Positions 1 through 5,095 of a stretch of 5,095 nt of DNA are shown in pieces (position 1 is the first letter of the stretch; each line of letters begins with the position of its first letter). The DNA is taken from assembly GCA_034676185.1 (NCBI GenBank), contig JAUCCN010000035.1, positions 1 to 5,095 of the forward strand, written 5' to 3'. The position numbers and the translations under genes were made by a program. The notes beneath the pieces were generated by a model, which had not been told where the DNA came from, searched no databases, and saw nothing but the letters and a program-made list of their open reading frames with translations. The stretch is from UBA7396 sp034676185 (GTDB lineage: Bacteria; Patescibacteriota; Gracilibacteria; BD1-5; UBA6164).

Positions 1-15
1 TGAACTTGTTAATTC

Positions 16-21
16 TATAAT
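16..21 (+). promoter_or_regulatory. Possible -10 box upstream of the first gene
   Basis: A perfect TATAAT lies 14 bases before the ATG at 36, which would give a very short leader. The matching -35 position falls at or before the window edge, so only half the promoter can be judged. Such hexamers arise by chance in A+T-rich DNA. The site would also be irrelevant if an upstream gene reads through into this cluster. Confidence 0.3.
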
Positions 22-35
22 TATAACTAAAAAAT

Positions 36-554
36 ATGCTTAATTTTTGAAATAAAAAAGAAAATATTATAAAACCTTGATATAGCATCATTTCAAACTG
101 AGAAAATACTTATAAAAGACTGGTTCCTGGATGAAGTTTATTTTGAAATAGTAGAGAAAAAAATCCTATGATTTCTGAAAGTTTTCAAACAGAAAAAAAG
201 GTTCTTTGAGATTCTATGAAATATCAAAATCCTTATGTTTGGTTGCAATACAAACTTCAAGCGTATAAAGATTCTCCAAAAGCAATTATAACGATTTGAG
301 ATTTAAAAAAACATTGTGAAGAACCAACTTATATTTGTCATAAAAGACTTCAATTTTTATCAAATATACTTTTTACTCAATACAATATTGATATTTTTGA
401 TGAAAGTTTAGAAGATTTAGATATTCAAGAAGTTATTTGATTTTCTCAACTTATGGAAATATCTCAAAATGAAACACATATGCAAAATTGGTCATTGTAT
501 GAATTTTATTCTATAAATGGAGAAACTGAAAAATGGGAAAATTTTAATACATAA
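36..554 (+). CDS. Hypothetical protein with a His-Cys-x6-Cys-His motif, first gene of the ATPase cluster
   Basis: I do not recognise this 172-residue protein. It is open only if TGA is glycine (8 in-frame TGA) and ends at TAA. It appears soluble: no signal peptide or membrane segment is visible, and the C-terminal half is acidic and probably helical. Its most notable feature is H93-C94 and C101-H102 separated by six residues, a symmetrical arrangement that could hold a metal. The start at 36 is the first ATG after an in-frame TAA at 24-26. A later ATG at 168 would give 128 residues. I prefer 36 because 44 further codons without TAA or TAG are unlikely by chance in such A+T-rich DNA, and the extension reads protein-like. 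There is no Shine-Dalgarno sequence at either start. The stop is 8 bases before the first CooC-like ATPase, so co-transcription and a shared role are likely but inferred. Existence is fairly certain; function is unknown. Confidence 0.75.
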
Positions 555-562
555 TTTCAAAT

Positions 563-1432
563 ATGAAAATAGCAATTATAGGAAAATGATGAGCTGGAAA
601 AACTACTATTTCAGTATTACTCATACAAGCACTGGCAAAACACAAAAAAGTTGTTGCCATTGATGCAGATTCAAATAAAAATTTAATCGATTATTTATGA
701 TTTGAAAAAGATGAAAATATTTTAGAATTATGAGATATAAAACCTGAAATATTTAAAATATCTTGAGTTGCTGGAAGTGAATATGACAGAAAATATTATC
801 CAAAAAATGATATTTGAGTTTTTTATACCGACGAAAATGATAGCGTTTTTTCAAAAATAAGTTATAAAAATGAAAATATCCAACTTATCGAACTTGGAAG
901 TCCAAGAGAACAAAGAATTTGAGTTACTGGAATGTGTCCTTACAACGAAACCATAAAAATATATCTTTCAAATTTAGTAGAAAAAGAAGATGAAATAATA
1001 TTCATAGATTTTGCTGCATGAAGCGAAGTTGCTGGAAAATGAATTATTGCCAGTGTTGATCATATTTTTATTCCTTTAGAACCAAATTCTAAAAATCTTG
1101 ATGTGGCAAAAGATATTTATAAAACGCTCAAACTCATACATTTTGAAAATATTCATTTTATAGCAAATAAAATCAGAACAGTAGAAGATATTGAATATAT
1201 AAAAAATTATTTTGAAAATAAAATCGACTTTATTTGAAGCATTCCTTTTTCAAAAGAAGTTATGAAAGCTGATATTTCTGGAAATCTTCATATTGATAAT
1301 TTTTCAGATGAAATACAAAAAAATTATCTTGATATAAAAGATAAAATTCTTCTTTTATCTTCAGATAGAAAAAAAGCTCTTGAAAGAGTGAAAAAACTTG
1401 ATATTTTAAAATGAGATAAAAAATGCCATTAA
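563..1432 (+). CDS. CooC/MinD-type deviant Walker A ATPase, copy 1
   Basis: A 289-residue P-loop ATPase of the SIMIBI class, closest by motif to CooC, the ATPase that helps insert nickel into carbon monoxide dehydrogenase. Visible motifs are the deviant Walker A GKGGAGKTT at residues 7-15 (signature Lys8, catalytic Lys13), Asp34-Ala-Asp36-Ser-Asn38 as the switch I/Walker A' loop, and hydrophobic-Asp149 followed by FAAGSE, corresponding to the D-x-EAG-x-E block of CooC. Cys125 sits in GMCP, where classical CooC has Cys-x-Cys-Pro, so the first metal-binding cysteine is replaced by glycine. Eleven in-frame TGA codons are read as Gly, two of them inside Walker A. The protein is cytosolic, with no membrane segment. 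It lies 8 bases after the hypothetical gene and 19 bases before its paralogue, without Shine-Dalgarno sequences. The ATPase family is secure. The CO dehydrogenase role is not: no CODH gene is in the window, so the client may differ, and a MinD/ParA-like role is an alternative. Confidence 0.93.
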
Positions 1433-1451
1433 TTATTTGATAAAAAAACAT

Positions 1452-2324
1452 ATGAAAATTTGATTTGCCTGAAAATGATGAGCTGGAAAAACAACTCTCA
1501 GTTCACTTGTAATCCAAAAATTAGCACAACATAAAGATATACTTGCTCTTGATTTGGATTCAAATGTAAACCTTGCTACGGCTTTATGAATGGAAAAAGA
1601 TTTAGATAAACTTATAAGTTTCTGAAGTAAAAAACACGAAGTTATGAATTATACAAACTCAACTTCTATGACTGATTGGGAAGAGAGAATTTATTCTCCA
1701 AAAGAAAATGATGGATTTTATCATTATAATCATGATTTTGTTGAAAAACATTCTCTCAAAATTTGAAATATTAAAGCCATGAGTTTAGGATTTATTGACG
1801 ATGAAAAAAGATGAATGGAAAGTATGTGTGATTATTATGAAATGTCGAAAGTATTTTTAAATCATATGAATTTGAATGAAAATGAAATTTTAGTTGCTGA
1901 TTTAGCAGCTGGAATTGAGATGATTTCTCGTGGAACTATTATGAGTTTTGATATTATTTTTGTAGTCACTGATGCCAATTTTAAAAATATAAAAGTAAGT
2001 AACCAAATTTTAGAAAATCTTTCTATTATCAATTTTGAAAAAAAAGAAATTGCCATTATACCAAATAAATATTTAGATGAAGAAGATTTAGAAAGTATAA
2101 AATCTCAATTTTCAGAATATAATATTTTAGACTGAATTGCTTTTGATGAAGAACTGTATGATTTAGATTCTAAAAAACAATTATGTTTAGAAAATAATAA
2201 AAAATTAACCGAAATAGTAGATAATATAGTAAAATTTATTTTAATTTTTCAAAAAAAATCCCCCTGAGAGATACGAGAAAGAATGAAACTTTTTGATACA
2301 AAAAAAAGAGAATTTTTACAATAA
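1452..2324 (+). CDS. CooC/MinD-type deviant Walker A ATPase, copy 2
   Basis: A 290-residue paralogue of the preceding gene. It has the same GKGGAGKTT deviant Walker A at residues 7-15, Asp34-Leu-Asp36-Ser-Asn38, and Asp150 followed by LAAGIE, then Arg-Gly at 160-161 as in CooC. Cys126 lies in SMCD, practically the same position as Cys125 of copy 1. It has no Cys-x-Cys and lacks the following proline. Ten TGA codons are read as Gly. Outside the motifs the copies differ considerably, especially at residues 55-110 and in the lysine-rich C-terminus, so this is an old duplication or two subfamilies rather than a recent copy. A 22-base stretch over the P-loop is nevertheless identical in both (582-603 and 1471-1492). 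With the standard code only an internal 106-residue fragment would be seen. SIMIBI ATPases of this type work as dimers, so a heterodimer of the two copies is plausible but inferred. The last codons form the left arm of the terminator. Confidence 0.93.
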
Positions 2325-2337
2325 TTCTCTTTTTTTT
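2301..2337 (+). terminator. Rho-independent-type terminator overlapping the end of the second ATPase gene
   Basis: A 14-bp perfect inverted repeat (arms 2301-2314 and 2323-2336, loop of 8) has an A-run on the left and a T-run on the right. The core pairing is AGAGAATT with AATTCTCT. The TAA stop at 2322-2324 lies in the loop and start of the right arm. The stem is A+T-rich, as expected at this base composition. It probably separates the ATPase cluster from the pilin-adhesin gene and, given A and T runs on both sides, could work in both directions. Confidence 0.75.
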
Positions 2338-2351
2338 GTATATTTTTATTT

Positions 2352-2360
2352 TATTATTAT
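2352..2360 (+). promoter_or_regulatory. Possible -10 region directly before the pilin-adhesin gene
   Basis: Overlapping TATTAT hexamers at 2352-2357 and 2355-2360 lie 6 to 9 bases before the ATG at 2367. Use of the second would start transcription at about the ATG, giving a leaderless mRNA. No -35 match is convincing. The whole gap between terminator and start is under 30 bases of A+T-rich DNA, so a promoter has to lie here or within the preceding gene. Confidence 0.25.
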
Positions 2361-2366
2361 TTCTCT

Positions 2367-4997
2367 ATGAAAAATTTTGCAAAAAATATAAGATATGCTA
2401 AAATCTACTCACATTTATTTCATAACTTTTTCCCCTTGAAAACACAAATAATAAAACAGAAAAGAAATTTTTCAAAAAATTTCTTGAGTAAAACCGGTTT
2501 TACTCTCGTGGAACTTATCATAGTTATTACTATTTTAGCAATACTCTCAACGATTGCTTTTGTTTCATTTAAAAACTATTCCGGAAATGCGAGAGATGGA
2601 AATAGAGTTTCTACTCTCAAAAGTATTGAAAAGGGACTTGAACTCTATTTTGTCAAAACTTGAGAATTTCCTTCTCCTGAAGGAAATATTCTTACCTGAT
2701 CTATGAGCTGAACTCATATTATGTATTCTGGAGAGATTTGAGAAAGTATTTCAAGTGCTATTAAATTAAATAAACTCGCTCTTGATCCTACTTTGGGAAA
2801 AAATTATAAATACTGAATTACTGCTAATAAACAAGAGTACAATCTCTGATGAATTGGAGAATCTGATAGTATTTCACAAAGAATAATTTCAACAACATAT
2901 GCTGATAATTATTTCTGACAAGTAGTTGGAAACTATAGAGGATATATTAAATATTCTACTGGAAGCTTACACTATCTTACCAATGTACCAAGTTTAATTT
3001 TTACTTATAGTGGAAGTGTTACTGATGTTTATAATGAAAAAGATAAGGTTCATTTTGTAATTAAAAAATGAGAGAATATTCCGTATGAAGTTTCTGGAAA
3101 AGTGAACAGTGAAAACCCTGATGATGTAATTCAGAGAAAGACTGGAAAAACAAATGCTAGGTTTGAAAATATCGATATTACTAGTGTAATAAATGTAACT
3201 TCTGATGAAGAGAAAAAACAAAAAATAGAAGAATTACTTTGAGATGATGAAGGTACAAAAAAGACTATATTAGATAGTTTTTGAATTGATAATGAAGATA
3301 CTTTTGAAACTATTGTAAACTGAAAAGGGCCTCAATGATGAAGTAATAATTCAAATCCAAGCTGACCACAAACTCCAAGCATACAATCATGTACACATTT
3401 ATGACAAGAAATAGTCCATAATGGAACTATGAATGTATATAGTGAAAATACTATTGCTTATAATGCCAGTTATGATTGTGAAGAGAGAAGAGGAGAAGTA
3501 AGTTGTAATAATGGAATATTGAGTTGAGATACAACATTTTTATACAAAGCTGGAGAATGTGTAAAATGAACTCCAACACATTGTTCAGCACAAACTTGAT
3601 TTAATAAAGACTGAAAAAACTTTAATATTCCTGAGTTAAGTCATTCAGTATCAGCAGAACCAAAACCATATGTAGATATTCTAGAAAATAATGGAACATT
3701 TAGATATGAACTTAGCGCTACTTGTAATGATGGAGTTTTAGATACAGTAATTTCACCAGCAATAGTACAAAACTGTAATCCAAATTATAATATTGTAAAT
3801 GGAGCGTGTGAATTAAAAACCTATACAGTAACTTTTCAAACAAATGGAGGAAGTACAATAATTTCTCAAATTATAAATATAAATAGTAAAGTAAGTAAAC
3901 CAACTGACCCAACAAGACTAGATTATACATTTGAATGATGGTACAAAGATACACAATTTACCACTTTATGGAACTTTACAACAGATATTGTTACTACAAA
4001 CATTACCTTATATGCAAAGTGGGAAGTTAATTGTAATTTAAATACAACTCCTTCAATTTATTTTACCTATCAGGATATACCTGGTTGAATTGAGATTACT
4101 CAATGATCTATGAATCTCTTACGTAATGCTAACATAAAACAAATATCAATCCCATGTGAAATAAATGGAAAGAAAGTTATTTCAATAGGAAGTGATACTT
4201 TTAGGCAATATTCAGAAAAATGGTTAACACAAATAGTATTACCAGATACTATTGTAAAAATCTGAGATTATGCATTTTATTATAATGCTATTGTTAATGT
4301 AAATATACCCGCAAGTGTTACGAATATTTGAACTTGGGCATTTAGTGCAAATAATTTAACTTCAGTGACTCTTTGAAACAGTGTTATTAGTATTTGAGAT
4401 TATGCATTTTATTATAATGCTATTGTTAATGTAAATATACCCACAAGTGTTACAAGCATTTGAACTTGGGCATTTAGTCAAAATAATTTAACTTCAGTGA
4501 CTCTTTGAAATAGTGTTATTAGTATTTGAGATTATGCTTTTCGAATTAATCAACTTGCTTCAGTGACTATTCCAAATAGTGTTACGAGTATTTGAAGGGA
4601 GGCATTTAGTGGGAATAATTTAACTTCAGTGACCATTTGAAATAATGTTACGAGTATTTGAGATAATGCCTTCACTTGAAATAACCTAACTTCAATAACT
4701 ATTCCAAATAGTATTACTAGCATTTGAAGGGATGCATTTACTTATAACAAAATTACTTCAGTAACTATTTGAAATAGTGTTACGAGTATTTGAATTAATG
4801 CTTTTGCTGTAAATAACTTAACATCAGTAACAATACCAAATAGTGTGATAAGTATTTGAAATAATGCTTTTGGTAATAACTGATTATCTAAAAATAGTTA
4901 CGATATAGAAAGAAGTTGAACTCATTGATGGACTTCATGAAATGGATGAACTTGGAAAATAGTATGAGCATCTACTACTTGGACAAAACAACCATAA
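2367..4997 (+). CDS. Pilin-like surface adhesin with Cys-rich modules, InlB B-type repeat and BspA-type leucine-rich repeats
   Basis: An 876-residue protein with 44 in-frame TGA (Gly), ending in TAA TAA. Domains in order: basic leader (1-44); type IV prepilin signal Gly44|Phe45-Thr-Leu-Val-Glu49 with a hydrophobic helix to about 68; a pilin-like part to about 150; an unrecognised segment including a charged stretch (280-313); a Gly/Asn/Ser/Pro linker (318-341); two Cys-rich modules (Cys342, 371, 380, 398 and Cys406, 453, 470, 481) sharing a CN-[N/D]-G-[I/V]-L motif; an InlB B/Flg_new repeat (486-553) with TNGG, Gly524-Trp-Tyr and LYAKW; eleven BspA-type LRR units (590-838); a Gly/Trp-rich tail (839-876). 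Cysteines (10) occur only in the presumed extracellular part, suggesting disulphides. A prepilin peptidase would cleave after Gly44. A surface adhesin or pilus-associated binding protein is inferred. The only ATG start gives an unusually long leader; TTG at 2484 would give a 5-residue leader (M-S-K-T-G). It is probably transcribed separately from the ATPase cluster. Confidence 0.93.
4134..4883 (+). repeat. Eleven tandem BspA-type leucine-rich repeat units (66-bp period)
   Basis: Repeat units within the adhesin gene start at 4134, 4224, 4290, 4356, 4422, 4488, 4554, 4620, 4686, 4752 and 4818. The first is 30 codons long and contains INGKKV, typical of the first repeat of such arrays. The other ten are exactly 22 codons. 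The consensus is LTSVTI[P/G]NSVTSIGxxAF followed by about four variable residues rich in Asn. This matches the LRR_5 family, found in BspA-like surface proteins that bind host or matrix ligands. The Gly of SIG is coded by GGA in the first unit (4188) and by TGA in all later ones. Confidence 0.93.
4263..4526 (+). repeat. 132-bp tandem duplication of a two-unit LRR block
   Basis: Segments 4263-4394 and 4395-4526 differ at 7 of 132 positions by my count (about 95% identical), far closer than any other pair of units in the array. Three codon changes alter amino acids (Ala/Thr, Asn/Ser, Ala/Gln) and two are silent. This shows a recent in-frame duplication of 44 residues. Confidence 0.9.
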
Positions 4998-5012
4998 TAA
5001 AATTTTTACCTC

Positions 5013-5048
5013 ATAAAAAAGAATGAAATATATTTCATTCTTTTTTAT
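5013..5048 (+). terminator. Perfect A+T palindrome terminator after the adhesin gene
   Basis: A perfect inverted repeat with 18-base arms (5013-5030 and 5031-5048) begins 15 bases after the tandem TAA stops. It contains GAATGAAATA with its complement TATTTCATTC, flanked by A6 and T6. The innermost bases would form the loop. The symmetrical A and T tracts allow bidirectional termination. A weaker 6-bp hairpin (5061-5066 with 5073-5078) follows. The rest of 4998-5095 holds nothing else I can recognise. Confidence 0.8.
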
Positions 5049-5095
5049 AGATATTTTTTTATTTCATTATATTGAAATCATTTTTGTAATAATTT

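Noticed and set aside
2..43. Possible C-terminal tail of an upstream gene (frame 2, ending in TAA at 41-43), overlapping the first ATG by 8 bases
   Set aside because: Only 13 codons are visible and they carry no recognisable motif; another frame also ends near the edge (TAA at 10-12). It cannot be separated from chance. If real, the -10 box at 16-21 would be spurious.
1260..1451. Minus-strand 63-codon open frame
   Set aside because: It is antisense to the end of the first ATPase, low-complexity Phe/Tyr/Leu-rich, as A/T-rich antisense frames usually are, with no motif or start signal.
1862..2056. Minus-strand 64-codon open frame
   Set aside because: It is a shadow of the second ATPase gene, whose conserved motifs are on the + strand.
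1815..2135. A separate 106-residue protein under the standard code
   Set aside because: It is the interior of the second CooC-like ATPase, bounded upstream and downstream by TGA codons that are glycine; the P-loop lies upstream in the same frame.
2367..2663. A short 98-residue pilin ending at the first TGA
   Set aside because: The frame continues for 778 further codons with recognisable domains, and the TGA sits in a normal pilin context (Lys-Thr-Gly-Glu-Phe-Pro), where Gly is expected.
2994..3221. Minus-strand 75-codon open frame
   Set aside because: It is a shadow of the adhesin gene in the uncharacterised middle segment; the + strand frame is continuous through it.
4263..4883. CRISPR array or intergenic satellite
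   Set aside because: The 66-bp periodicity is in frame and encodes a well-formed LRR consensus, with no unique spacers between identical repeats.
36..4997. Interrupted genes or pseudogenes caused by many in-frame TGA stops
   Set aside because: The TGA codons fall at conserved glycines, with no frameshifts and no in-frame TAA or TAG, so the genes are intact under a changed code.
36..4997. Mycoplasma-type code with TGA as tryptophan
   Set aside because: Walker A would read Trp-Trp for Gly-Gly, and Trp would replace the conserved Gly of SIG in ten repeats; TGG is already used for Trp at expected places.

Overview
The window is A+T-rich DNA from a bacterium that reads TGA as glycine (translation table 25). 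That points to the candidate phyla radiation lineages Gracilibacteria (BD1-5) or Absconditabacteria (SR1); the sequence does not decide between them. Read with the standard code the window looks almost empty. Read with TGA = Gly it resolves into four long, head-to-tail genes on the + strand covering nearly all of it, with 73 in-frame TGA codons by my hand count. The reassignment is proved internally: TGA falls on invariant glycines of P-loops, on the Gly of a Gly-Trp-Tyr motif where the next codon is a real TGG, and opposite GGA codons in paralogous genes and in repeat units of the same gene.

Region 1 (36-2324) is a tight three-gene cluster ending in a hairpin terminator. A 172-residue protein of unknown family, carrying a His-Cys-x6-Cys-His pattern, is followed after 8 bases by a CooC/MinD-type deviant Walker A ATPase (289 aa). 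After 19 more bases comes a second ATPase of the same type (290 aa). Both have the CooC-style nucleotide-binding signature. Each keeps only one cysteine where classical CooC has the Cys-x-Cys nickel site. The cluster could be a metallocentre-insertion or other ATP-driven assembly pair, but the client is not in the window.

Region 2 (2367-4997) is one 876-residue surface-protein gene. It has a type IV prepilin N-terminus, a pilin-like domain, a Gly/Ser/Asn/Pro linker, two cysteine-rich modules, an InlB B-type (Flg_new) repeat, eleven BspA-type leucine-rich repeat units and a Gly/Trp-rich tail. It looks like an adhesin built on a pilin export and assembly signal. The 22-aa repeats alternate in two flavours, and one 132-bp pair has recently duplicated in tandem. 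A perfect A+T palindrome closes the gene.

No RNA gene, CRISPR array, insertion sequence or credible minus-strand gene was seen. None of the four genes has a recognisable Shine-Dalgarno sequence.
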